Position numbers and translations under genes: made by a program. From assembly GCA_024402695.1 (NCBI GenBank), contig JAKSTG010000009.1:1-64000 (forward strand): DNA of 64,000 bases, read 5' to 3'. This stretch comes from Treponema sp. (lineage in GTDB: Bacteria > Spirochaetota > Spirochaetia > Treponematales > Treponemataceae). The first letter of the stretch is position 1; each line of letters opens with the position of its first letter. The notes under the pieces were generated by a model. The model searched no databases. It was given only the letters and a program-made list of their open reading frames with translations, and was not told the origin of the DNA. This document shows, piece after piece, positions 7,770-15,864 of the stretch.

Positions 7770-9122
7770 TTATAAGTATCGCACGAAAATAAAGATTGTG
7801 CTAATAAACATTACAACAATTGTAATTGGGGCACATGTTTTGCAGTATTTGCCCCATCCAACAGGATGTCCGGCTTTAGCGGCAACAGAAGTTCCAACAA
7901 CGTTTGCAGAAGCTCCGATTGGAGTAGCGCTTCCACCAATGTCAGTACCCATAGAAAGGGCCCATGCAAGTGTAGGAAGTGCAACGCCTGTTGTTACAGT
8001 CAGGGACTGGATTACAGGAATCATTGTGGCTGCAAAAGGAATGTTGTCGATGAAGGCACTGGCAACAGCAGAAAGCCAGATGATGATAGCGATCATTACG
8101 TAAACGTTTCCACCACTCAGCTTTGTAATAAGGTCTGCAATAAGAACCAGAATGCCAGTTTCTTCAAGGCCGCCTACAACTACAAACAGCCCCAGGAAGA
8201 AGAGGAGAGTTTTGTAGTCAACTTTGCTTAAGATTTCGCCACAGTGTTTTCCACCACAGATAAGGGTCAGGATTGCAATTCCAAGTCCGATTGTAGCAAC
8301 TGTAAGCCCTGTCATGGCATGAGTTACAAGCAGGATTACTGCGATGCCGAAAATTATTGAGCTCATGATGAAGCCTGTTTTGTCTGTAATGGCACTGGTT
8401 GGAGTTGGAAGAGTTGAAAGATCAATTTCTTTTCCTGATTTGCTCAGTTCTTTTTTTGAGATGAAATAGAAGTAAGCAAGAGTGAAAATCAGGGACAGAA
8501 CTGCGATTGCACCTGTGTTCATTACGAAGTCTGCAAAAGAATATCCCAGGGAAGTTCCGATGATGATGTTTGGTGGGTCACCACACATTGTGGCAGAACC
8601 ACCTAAGTTGGCGCAGAAGATTTCGGCCAGAATCATTGGAACCGGGTTGAATTTAAGGAGCTGGCTGAGCTCAACAGTAACAGCTGCAAGGAACAGAATA
8701 ACTGTGATTGAGTCGATGAACATGGCAAGAACAAAAGACATAACCATGAAACTCATGAAGATTGGAATTACCTTGTATTTTACGGCTTTTGCCAGAAGCA
8801 TACAAAGCCAGCGGAAGAATCCGACACGGGCCATACCTTCAACCATAACCATCATACCTGCGATGAAGATGATTGTTGCCCAGTTGATTCCGCTTGAACT
8901 TTCAGAAGATTCACCGGCAGCATACCAGAATTCCGGAGTAAAAATACTTCGGACATTCAAAGTTTTAAGACATGCTTCCCAGGAATGCATTCCGATTCCG
9001 AATACAAAAATAAGTGTACAAAGACCGCAAACCAGAGTGGTCCACTGTCTTTCGAATAGTTCAGTAATGATCAGAAGAAACATTACTACAAATATTACAA
9101 CTGCAAAAATTTGAGCTAACAT
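7770..9122 (-). CDS. ArsB/NhaD/SLC13-type ion permease
   Basis: Inner-membrane permease of the ion-transporter superfamily that includes ArsB, NhaD and SLC13 carriers, with about 11 to 12 hydrophobic segments in 450 residues. The paired signature loops GGSATMCGDPPNIIIGT in the first half and DIGGSATPIGASANVVGT in the second half are diagnostic of the inverted-repeat fold. I place the start at 9122 (MLAQIFAVVIF) because AGGAGA precedes it; the frame stays open a further 16 codons without a ribosome site. It could carry arsenite, Na+/H+ or a dicarboxylate. Transcribed with the kinase-like gene downstream. Confidence 0.82.
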   Translation of the reverse strand: MLAQIFAVVIFVVMFLLIITELFERQWTTLVCGLCTLIFVFGIGMHSWEACLKTLNVRSIFTPEFWYAAGESSESSSGINWATIIFIAGMMVMVEGMARVGFFRWLCMLLAKAVKYKVIPIFMSFMVMSFVLAMFIDSITVILFLAAVTVELSQLLKFNPVPMILAEIFCANLGGSATMCGDPPNIIIGTSLGYSFADFVMNTGAIAVLSLIFTLAYFYFISKKELSKSGKEIDLSTLPTPTSAITDKTGFIMSSIIFGIAVILLVTHAMTGLTVATIGLGIAILTLICGGKHCGEILSKVDYKTLLFFLGLFVVVGGLEETGILVLIADLITKLSGGNVYVMIAIIIWLSAVASAFIDNIPFAATMIPVIQSLTVTTGVALPTLAWALSMGTDIGGSATPIGASANVVGTSVAAKAGHPVGWGKYCKTCAPITIVVMFISTIFIFVRYL

Positions 9123-9266
9123 ATAGTTCTCCTTTAATAAGGAACAAAAAGCGTTAGAAAAAAATATCACTAAATGCGAAATATTACAATAAATTGCAAG
9201 GAATGTAAGGGAAAATCAGTATGAGGAAGGAATTTTACTCAAAAATCCCCATAAATCCTGCTTCGA

Positions 9267-9294
9267 GAGATCATATACCTTGGTATATGATCTC
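9267..9294. promoter_or_regulatory. perfect 13-bp inverted repeat, operator-like
   Basis: GAGATCATATACC and GGTATATGATCTC are separated by only TT. A 2-base centre is too small for an RNA hairpin loop, so a DNA site for a dimeric regulator is more likely. It lies in the 229-bp divergent region between the permease and the S41 peptidase genes. Confidence 0.55.
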
Positions 9295-9351
9295 CAAAAT
9301 CCATTGAAAATGGGGGATTCATGCACAATAATAAAATCAAGGAGTTAGCTT

Positions 9352-10815
9352 ATGAAAATCAGAAATTTATTTGCGGCAGCCATTCTTGGGCTGGTTATGG
9401 TTTTCCCCGTATTTGCGAAAAGCCAGGGAACTTACAAAAATTCAAGAAACTATTCTTATGATCTGCTTAACAGCAAAGAACGTTTGACCCAGGAAGAACT
9501 GGACAAAGACCTTGATGCTCTGGAACACCTTTTGAGTCATGCCTATGTTCTTTACAACAAGTCAGTAAAGAAAGGTTTTAAGATGGACACTTTCTTAAAT
9601 GAAATAAGAAAGGAATGTCCTGCCACAGAACAAGGACTTTATAAGCAGAGAGATCTGTCACAGGCAATTTATAAAGCCAGCGCAAAATATTTCCCTTTCC
9701 CAGACTCTCATTTGTCTCTGGTTTTGGGTAATGATTTTGTTCCTGTTTTTAATCTTCATAGAGTTTGTTTTTCTGACGTATATTTTGAGAAGATTGGGAA
9801 AACTTATGTAGTTGATTCTTCTTCGGATGACAGAATAAAGGTGGGAAGTAAGTTTAAAGGCAAAAAAGAAAATCTGTATAAATGTATTACAAGCTCAGGA
9901 GAAAGGTACCGCTTTGGTGTTATGGTTGGAGCTCCTGTTGAAACAGCAGAACTTCTGCTGGATAGTGGAAAATTTTCAGTGAATGTGAATTATGATTCTG
10001 TGTATACGGCTCACAGGGATACTTCTGAAGTTACAGAGACAGAGAATTTTCTTTACATAAAAGTGAGTGACTGGGCATTCGGAGCAGATTATGAATCTGA
10101 TGCAATGACAGTTGCCCGTACTCGGTTCGAAGCAATAAAGGAAGCAGTCATTAAAGCTTATGAAAAAGATTTTGTAATTGTGGATCTGCGGGGAAATCCT
10201 GGTGGCGATGCGACTTATACAGAAGAGTTTCTGAATTATATGTATTTTTCAAATGAACCGAAGCTTATAGGACCTTTTACAAAAAATCTGAAAAGTGCAA
10301 AAGCCGGTCAGATTGCAATGACAAGTTCGGAAATCCTTTATTCAGGAAGCAGATTTAATAAACTGTATTCAAATGTTAATTATGATCCGGATATGTATGC
10401 TCCTGAATACAAAGGACTGGAAGAAAAACCATGCAAAGAATTTCCATCTTACAAAGGTGAAAAAAACTTCAAAGGCAAACTGATTATACTGACTGATGTT
10501 CTTTCGGCTTCAGCTTCAGAATATTTTATTTCGACTGCACAGCTCATAGATGAAGATAATGTGATTCTTGTTGGGGAAAATACTTACGGATGTATTTCCT
10601 ATGGAGGAGTTTTTCCTTATTATCTTCCTGAATCAGGTATATGCATAAACCTTTCAAATACTGATTTTTCAGAAACAGCAAGATTTTCAAAGAATAAAAA
10701 ATGGTCTGGAGAAACTTACGGATTTATGCCTGATTACTGGGCAACTCAGGATAAGATTTCTGAAACTCTTGAGCTTCTTACAGGAAGCGAAGTTTTAGCA
10801 GATTTGATCAGATAA
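9352..10815 (+). CDS. exported S41-family (C-terminal processing-like) peptidase
   Basis: A 487-residue protein with a clear signal peptide (MKIRNLFAAAILGLVMVFPVFAK). The C-terminal half carries the S41 fold: KDFVIVDLRGNPGGD, the nucleophile region ILTDVLSASASEYF (serine in the SASAS stretch) and GENTYGC. S41 enzymes trim periplasmic or lipoprotein substrates; here no PDZ domain is obvious, and the roughly 200 residues before the protease core are unassigned. RBS AAGGAG lies a few bases upstream. It stands alone and converges on the HD gene. Confidence 0.82.
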   Translation: MKIRNLFAAAILGLVMVFPVFAKSQGTYKNSRNYSYDLLNSKERLTQEELDKDLDALEHLLSHAYVLYNKSVKKGFKMDTFLNEIRKECPATEQGLYKQRDLSQAIYKASAKYFPFPDSHLSLVLGNDFVPVFNLHRVCFSDVYFEKIGKTYVVDSSSDDRIKVGSKFKGKKENLYKCITSSGERYRFGVMVGAPVETAELLLDSGKFSVNVNYDSVYTAHRDTSEVTETENFLYIKVSDWAFGADYESDAMTVARTRFEAIKEAVIKAYEKDFVIVDLRGNPGGDATYTEEFLNYMYFSNEPKLIGPFTKNLKSAKAGQIAMTSSEILYSGSRFNKLYSNVNYDPDMYAPEYKGLEEKPCKEFPSYKGEKNFKGKLIILTDVLSASASEYFISTAQLIDEDNVILVGENTYGCISYGGVFPYYLPESGICINLSNTDFSETARFSKNKKWSGETYGFMPDYWATQDKISETLELLTGSEVLADLIR

Positions 10816-10821
10816 ATTTTT

Positions 10822-11436
10822 CTAGTCTTTAAGCCATCCCTTGTCCAAAGCCCGCTGGATGTTTTTATCATACCAGTCTTTCAGATCAGGGATGGTTTCA
10901 ACTGCTATGCCGATTCTTTTGTTCACCTGAGAAACGCTTGGGTTACCTTCTTTCCAGGTGTGTCCTTCTGTGAGGGTGTTGTGAAGATAAGGCTGAAGTC
11001 TGTCCATAGAAGCGGCGAATTTAGATTCTTTTGTTTCCATGGCATCGAACTCTTCCCACAAAGCACGGATTTCTTTTGCAAGGTTTTCAGGCAGCTGAGA
11101 AAAAAGTTTGTCTGCGGCTTCTTCTTCGCGTTTTTCTTTATCTACATTTGCCTGAACGTCATAAGCAAATGTGTCCCCCGCATAGATTTCTACAAGGTCG
11201 TGAACAATACACATCTGTACGGCTTTTGCTATGTCTGTTCCTTCGGGAGCATAGTCTTTGAAGAGCATGCACATAAGGGCAATGTGCCATGAGTGTTCGG
11301 CATCGTTTTCTCGGCGGCGACCGTCTACAAGAAGGGTGCGTCTTTCGATGGCAGTCATCTTGTCTACCAGGGCTGTGAACTGCAGAAGCTGGTTTATTTT
11401 GTCATCGTTGCCGGGAAGAAAATTTTCATAACTCAT
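10822..11436 (-). CDS. HD-domain hydrolase, YfbR/HDDC2-like
   Basis: A soluble HD phosphohydrolase of about 204 residues. Metal ligands are visible in NDAEHSWHIA and IVHDLVEIYAGD, which match the 5'-deoxynucleotidase (YfbR/HDDC2) group that hydrolyses nucleoside monophosphates. The start at 11436 (MSYENFLPG) is chosen because AAAGGAG precedes it; upstream in-frame ATG at 11463 has none. It follows the radical SAM gene by about 45 bp on the same strand, so it may be the last gene of that run. The precise nucleotide substrate is not known. Confidence 0.82.
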   Translation of the reverse strand: MSYENFLPGNDDKINQLLQFTALVDKMTAIERRTLLVDGRRRENDAEHSWHIALMCMLFKDYAPEGTDIAKAVQMCIVHDLVEIYAGDTFAYDVQANVDKEKREEEAADKLFSQLPENLAKEIRALWEEFDAMETKESKFAASMDRLQPYLHNTLTEGHTWKEGNPSVSQVNKRIGIAVETIPDLKDWYDKNIQRALDKGWLKD

Positions 11437-11481
11437 TTTTCGCTCCTTTGCTCCATAGGGCATTTATTTTTTTTGATTTAT

Positions 11482-13773
11482 TTAAAGACAGCAGAGGCCG
11501 CCACGTCTAAGACGCAACAGTTCTTTTGCAGAACAAAGTTTAAGAAGTTCTTTCTGATAGGATTCAGTTTCGCCGCAGCCTGGTTGCAGGCTTTCAAGAA
11601 CAGTTGCAACTTCCTTTGCTTTTGCGAAATGTCCTGTCAGTTCCTGTCCCATGAAGAACCAGGTTATTGTTTCGTTCTGGGCAACAGGTTTTCCGCCAAG
11701 CCATACAAGGCGATCTTTTTCCTGGACAGGTGCTTTGTATGCGGCATCACGGCGGGCTTCATATTTTTCAATAAGCTTGTCTATGTAATCTTTTGGAAGA
11801 GTAGGGCGCGGCATATTAAAACTGAACCAGCGCTGAATGTTTGTGTCCAGGTTCTGTCCGTGCATCCAGGCATCCAGGGCGGTGTTCAGACCTTCAGAAT
11901 ATTTTGCCGATTTGTTCTCTCCTGCAAAGTGAAGATCATTTTCTGCAAATCGGTTTTTGCTTTCATCGTTTCCCGTAATGATTTTAAGGTCCGGATGTTT
12001 TCCGTCCTGCCACTCTTTGTAAACTGTTGAATGAAGTGTCAGTGTGAACTTGTGCCAGAAAGCGGAATCAAGAAGTCCTGCGGCAAAGAGCTGGCGTAAA
12101 GTTTCCATGCTGTTAATCAGGTCCTGTTCGCTTTGCTGGTAAAATCCAAAAATCATATAAGAATGAACAAGAATTCCAGCTTCCTTAAAAGCACAGGTTG
12201 CGGCAACAATGTTTTCGATCGTGGTTCCTTTGTTTACGGCAGAAAGTCCGTCGCCAGTTGCAATTTCAATGCCGCCGCTTACGGCTGTGAGTCCTGAATA
12301 AGAAAGAAAATCTGCCATGTCTCTGGTAAAAGTTTTTTCAAAACGGATGTTGCCCCACCAGGTAAGTTTCTTTCCTTTGGAATTTTCGTTCTGAAGATTT
12401 CTTCTTCCGAATTCAATCATGCTGGCAGGTGGGCAGGCTTCATCCACAAAGTGGATTCCCCATACACCAGTTTTTTCTGCCTGTTCTGTAAGTCCGTCAC
12501 AAAGCTGTTCTGCTCCTACTTTGCAGAAACGGTTTACGTACTCCAGCTGTGTGTCGCAGAAAGCGCAGCGGTGCCAGTAACAGCCGTGGGCCATGTAGGC
12601 CTTGAGCCAGGCGCCGTCATTCCAGATGGAATGCATTGGATTGGTGTCGTCTGCAAGACGTGGGTATTTTGAAAAATCAATTTCAGAAAAATCTGGAATT
12701 AGAACGCGGCAGGCCATGGTTTCGGCTTCGGAATATTTTGAGAAAGTTTCAAAGTCAGGAGAGCCTTTTTCGGGAGTTTCCGCATTTCCGGTTACAGCAC
12801 CTTTGTAAAGGTACTTCATTTTATAGATAGGGTTTTCGTCAAAAACTGAATTGAAGTTACAGTTATTTCCAAGTTTTTCCAGAAGTTGGATATAACTTCC
12901 GTAACCCATGTCATAACTAATAAGATCAAAATACTCGAAAAACTTTTTTTCTGAAATATTTCTGAGTTCTGTGTTTATGTATCCGCCGCCTGTTGCAATA
13001 AGGGCTTTGTCCCCATAAAGCTTTCTGATTTCACGAGCAGTATAAACTGCGGCTTCGAAACAGCCTGGAAAAGGAACGGAAATGAGGACGAGTTCCTGTG
13101 TGTCTGAAGGTGCCAGAACATCAGCAAGAACTTCTTTGTAAAATTCATTTAGGACAGGACTTTTAAGTCCTTTGATAACATCGTCAAAACTTGCGGTGCT
13201 GGTTCCCAAGTGTTCCGCATAACTGATTAAGCGGAAGTCATTGTCAAAGACTGCGGTTATGTAATCGGCAAGGTCGGCCAGTGCAAGGCTTGCAAGAATC
13301 TTTGCATCATCAGTTGTAACGTCACGACCCTGTTCCGCCAGTTCTCCGAAAAAGTTTTCCATGCGGTTACCGCGAGGCGAATGAGGAGAGCGTACGAACT
13401 CATGACAGAATTCTCTTGCGCTGTTTCCGCCGCAAAGAATTTCTACAATGCGGTCAATCCAGCAGATCCATTTGTCCTGAGTTGAAATATATCGGCGGAG
13501 CTGAAAAGCTGTTTCTTCATCGCTTGAAGCTGCAATCTGAAGGGCTTTTGTTTCTGAAAGAGAAAAAAGTTTTGATAATCCCTGGCGTGAAAAAATCTTA
13601 TGGAATAAAGCGGTAGACAGATCAAACCAGCGGACGTCTTTTATCTGCGGAACAGAAGGAAGTCCAGTGATTTTTCCGTCGCGCAGCATCTGAAAAAATG
13701 ATTTCAGGTATGCGCCGGAAGGATATGGAGTATTCAGTTGTACAAGTGGCGGCTGAATAATTGTTACATTCAT
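11482..13773 (-). CDS. B12-binding-type radical SAM protein
   Basis: A 763-residue radical SAM enzyme. The N-terminus NVTIIQPPLVQLNTPYPSG is typical of cobalamin-binding radical SAM proteins and is followed by a Rossmann-like part (ELVLISVPFPG, ALIATGGGYINTEL). The 4Fe-4S cluster motif is Cys398-x4-Cys403-x2-Cys406 in GCYWHRCAFCD, and a SAM-binding GGIEIATGDGL segment follows. The product is unknown; relatives do methylations, ring closures or maturations on difficult carbons. The C-terminus ends in a cysteine pair (GGLCCL). The start codon overlaps the stop of the OmpA-family gene (ATGA), so the two are translationally coupled. Confidence 0.85.
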   Translation of the reverse strand: MNVTIIQPPLVQLNTPYPSGAYLKSFFQMLRDGKITGLPSVPQIKDVRWFDLSTALFHKIFSRQGLSKLFSLSETKALQIAASSDEETAFQLRRYISTQDKWICWIDRIVEILCGGNSAREFCHEFVRSPHSPRGNRMENFFGELAEQGRDVTTDDAKILASLALADLADYITAVFDNDFRLISYAEHLGTSTASFDDVIKGLKSPVLNEFYKEVLADVLAPSDTQELVLISVPFPGCFEAAVYTAREIRKLYGDKALIATGGGYINTELRNISEKKFFEYFDLISYDMGYGSYIQLLEKLGNNCNFNSVFDENPIYKMKYLYKGAVTGNAETPEKGSPDFETFSKYSEAETMACRVLIPDFSEIDFSKYPRLADDTNPMHSIWNDGAWLKAYMAHGCYWHRCAFCDTQLEYVNRFCKVGAEQLCDGLTEQAEKTGVWGIHFVDEACPPASMIEFGRRNLQNENSKGKKLTWWGNIRFEKTFTRDMADFLSYSGLTAVSGGIEIATGDGLSAVNKGTTIENIVAATCAFKEAGILVHSYMIFGFYQQSEQDLINSMETLRQLFAAGLLDSAFWHKFTLTLHSTVYKEWQDGKHPDLKIITGNDESKNRFAENDLHFAGENKSAKYSEGLNTALDAWMHGQNLDTNIQRWFSFNMPRPTLPKDYIDKLIEKYEARRDAAYKAPVQEKDRLVWLGGKPVAQNETITWFFMGQELTGHFAKAKEVATVLESLQPGCGETESYQKELLKLCSAKELLRLRRGGLCCL

Positions 13774-15071
13774 TTGTTTCTTTCCAGAATTGTGATTTCT
13801 ACACGGCGGTTTCTTGCTTTGCCCTCAGGTGTAGAGTTGTCGGCTATAGGAGAAGAGGCTCCGGCGCCCTTGCAGATAAAGCGGCCTGCATCAATTCCGC
13901 GCTTTGAAAGTTCCTGTGCAATTGCAAATGCACGGTCTTTTGAAACTTTCATTTCGCCGGCAGGATAACCGGTGTCGGCGGTGTGACCTTCAATAAGCAG
14001 TTTGCCGTTTCCGGTTTTCTTCAGAACCGTAGCAATTTCATCAAGACGTTCTGCTTCGCCAGGCATAAGTTCAGCACTGTCGGGTTTGAACTTCAAGTCG
14101 TGAATGGCAAGTTTAATTCCCGCATCAGTTTCCTGAACGGTGATCTTTTTCTTTCCTAAATCAGGATAACTGGATCCGAAGTCCGGGTAGGCTGGCGAAT
14201 CTGGATAACCTGCCTGACCTGAAAGCCCGGGAGAATCCGGTTGAGTTTTGTCTGCGATGGCTACAGTTCCAATGCGCTTAAGTTCCGGAAGGATTTCTTC
14301 ATGAGAAACACTTGGAGGGTATTCTGTAAATAGGAGAATTGTTCCTTTGAAGGATACATTGCTTCCATCTTTGTAGCTGAATGTTTCATCAACCTGATCT
14401 GTCATGAAGATCATTGCGCCTGTTTCGCAGCTTACAAGAATACTTGCTTTATGTGACCCCTGGGCGCTTTTCAGATTTTGGTCACCACCAAAATCCCAGT
14501 AGCTTATTCCATAACGTGTAGCCCACTGAGCATTCAATCTGTAAACATCTTCTCCGTGATAGACTTCCCGTCCCTGAAAAGTGTATTGAATGGTCATTGG
14601 GATTTTTGTCATTATGCCGTTGTTCAGGGGATCTACTGCCCGTGAACTTTCGCCTTTCCAGGATTCCCCCGGATTTATTTTGTCCCTTGGAAATGAGGGA
14701 AAGCTTCTGAAAGAAGGATATCCGTTATCTTCTTCCATAGAAACAGCCCCGGTTTCATCAATGAAAAAACTGGAAGGAATTGCATCATGTATTCCTGTGA
14801 ATTTTATCTGGCTTCCTCTTACTGTGTCCTGTTCAACATAAAAGTCGCCGTCGTAGCGGATGTTTCCGCCACTGGTAGTGTGCTGTGTTAAGAAAGAGCG
14901 TACTTCACGGCTCATAAGTCCTGAGTATTTTCCATTGTCATATCGACGCAGGTTTGTACGTTCAACGAGAGTATAGTTATTGTTTCCGCTATAAGAAATA
15001 ACTTCCTGTCCAGTTACAGAAGCTGTCAGGAAGCTAAAAAGAGAAATGATTGTAAAAAAAGATTTTTTCAT
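13770..15071 (-). CDS. exported OmpA-family protein
   Basis: A 433-residue exported protein with signal peptide (MKKSFFTIISLFSFLTASVTG). The last ~130 residues are an OmpA/MotB peptidoglycan-binding domain: LKFKPDSAELMPGEAERLDEIA, LLIEGHTADTGYPAG, LSKRGIDAGRF and NRRVEITI. The N-terminal ~290 residues, rich in beta strands and aromatics, are not assigned and resemble other spirochaetal OmpA proteins with a long N-terminal domain. Its start overlaps the toxin stop (ATGA at 15068-15071) and its stop overlaps the radical SAM start, so four genes appear to form one transcript. Confidence 0.88.
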   Translation of the reverse strand: MKKSFFTIISLFSFLTASVTGQEVISYSGNNNYTLVERTNLRRYDNGKYSGLMSREVRSFLTQHTTSGGNIRYDGDFYVEQDTVRGSQIKFTGIHDAIPSSFFIDETGAVSMEEDNGYPSFRSFPSFPRDKINPGESWKGESSRAVDPLNNGIMTKIPMTIQYTFQGREVYHGEDVYRLNAQWATRYGISYWDFGGDQNLKSAQGSHKASILVSCETGAMIFMTDQVDETFSYKDGSNVSFKGTILLFTEYPPSVSHEEILPELKRIGTVAIADKTQPDSPGLSGQAGYPDSPAYPDFGSSYPDLGKKKITVQETDAGIKLAIHDLKFKPDSAELMPGEAERLDEIATVLKKTGNGKLLIEGHTADTGYPAGEMKVSKDRAFAIAQELSKRGIDAGRFICKGAGASSPIADNSTPEGKARNRRVEITILERNK

Positions 15072-15397
15072 TTACTGATTTCGGTAAGGTCTGTTATCAG
15101 CTGTTGTTCAACAGCCACATTCTGAATGAACATCATGCGGATGATTGTAACAACTTTCTTTTCCTTGTCGATGAAATAGAAAATGCAGGTATTGCCTTCT
15201 TTCATTACTCGAATCTGGTTGTCGACCAGAGGTTTTTCTTCGAAAAATGGAAAGCGTTCAGGCATAAGTTCAAGACTTGCAATGGCAATCTTCAATTTTT
15301 CTGCAGATACGCAGGAAGGATGAGTTGTTTCATAGCAGGTCAGATTGAAGAAATCTTCTCTTGCACTTTCTGTAAATTGAACTGTGTACTGAATCAT
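15068..15397 (-). CDS. RelE/ParE-family toxin
   Basis: A 109-residue protein of the RelE/ParE fold: YTVQFTESAREDFFNLTCY at the start, then LELMPERFPFFEE, IRVMKEGNTCIFYFID and VVTIIRMMFIQNVA, the usual strand pattern of these toxins. Members either cut mRNA on the ribosome or poison gyrase; sequence alone does not decide which. It lies 1 bp after a RelB/DinJ-like antitoxin and overlaps the OmpA-family gene by 4 bp, an unusual partner for a toxin-antitoxin pair. Confidence 0.85.
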   Translation of the reverse strand: MIQYTVQFTESAREDFFNLTCYETTHPSCVSAEKLKIAIASLELMPERFPFFEEKPLVDNQIRVMKEGNTCIFYFIDKEKKVVTIIRMMFIQNVAVEQQLITDLTEISK

Positions 15398-15398
15398 A

Positions 15399-15680
15399 TT
15401 ATTTTACTGTTGTGAAAACCTTTACAGTTGGTACAGTTGTTCCGTTTCCAAGGTCAGCCAGACCTTTTTCAATTTCGCTCTTGAACTGTTCTTCTGAAAG
15501 AACATGAGCATCCAGTTCAGGAAGTTTGAGATCAAAAGGAAGTCCGCGGTTCAGGACAATCTGTTTGTACAGCATAGAGATTACACCGCTTGATGTAAGT
15601 CCCAGTTTGTCCAGGATAATTTCTGCCTGTTCTTTAAGTTCAGGATCGATACGTGCGTTAATGCTGACTGTCTTTGCCAT
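15399..15680 (-). CDS. RelB/DinJ-family antitoxin
   Basis: A 93-residue protein with an N-terminal ribbon-helix-helix: KTVSINARIDPELKEQAEIILDKLGL, then SGVISMLYKQIVLNRGLPF, the classic DinJ/RelB pattern (quoted in pieces). It binds DNA as a dimer and neutralises the downstream toxin through its C-terminal tail (ELDAHVLSEEQFKSEIEKG). RBS GGAGTAA precedes the ATG. As usual for such operons it probably represses its own promoter; AT-rich sequence with TATAAT-like stretches lies at 15690-15720. Confidence 0.88.
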   Translation of the reverse strand: MAKTVSINARIDPELKEQAEIILDKLGLTSSGVISMLYKQIVLNRGLPFDLKLPELDAHVLSEEQFKSEIEKGLADLGNGTTVPTVKVFTTVK

Positions 15681-15851
15681 AAATTACTCCAAAAGGTCAA
15701 TTTATATCAATTATAATGAAAAGCGGTTAAAAAAGATACAAAAAACTCAAATGCTCCACTGGTTGATTCGGTTTTTGGAAAAACTGGCATTAACATAAAA
15801 TATTACAGTAAACCTTCCTAATATTCTGATAGTTTTCCTGACATGCCGTGA

Positions 15852-15857
15852 TAGAAT
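15852..15857 (+). promoter_or_regulatory. -10 box TAGAAT placed for a leaderless mRNA
   Basis: TAGAAT ends 7 nt before the ATG at 15865 and no Shine-Dalgarno is present in the gap, as seen at several other genes in this window. Confidence 0.5.
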
Positions 15858-15864
15858 AATTTTT

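Noticed and set aside
11293..12030. Plus-strand frame of 245 codons
   Set aside because: Antisense to the HD and radical SAM genes, with Phe/Cys-rich shadow composition and no ribosome site.
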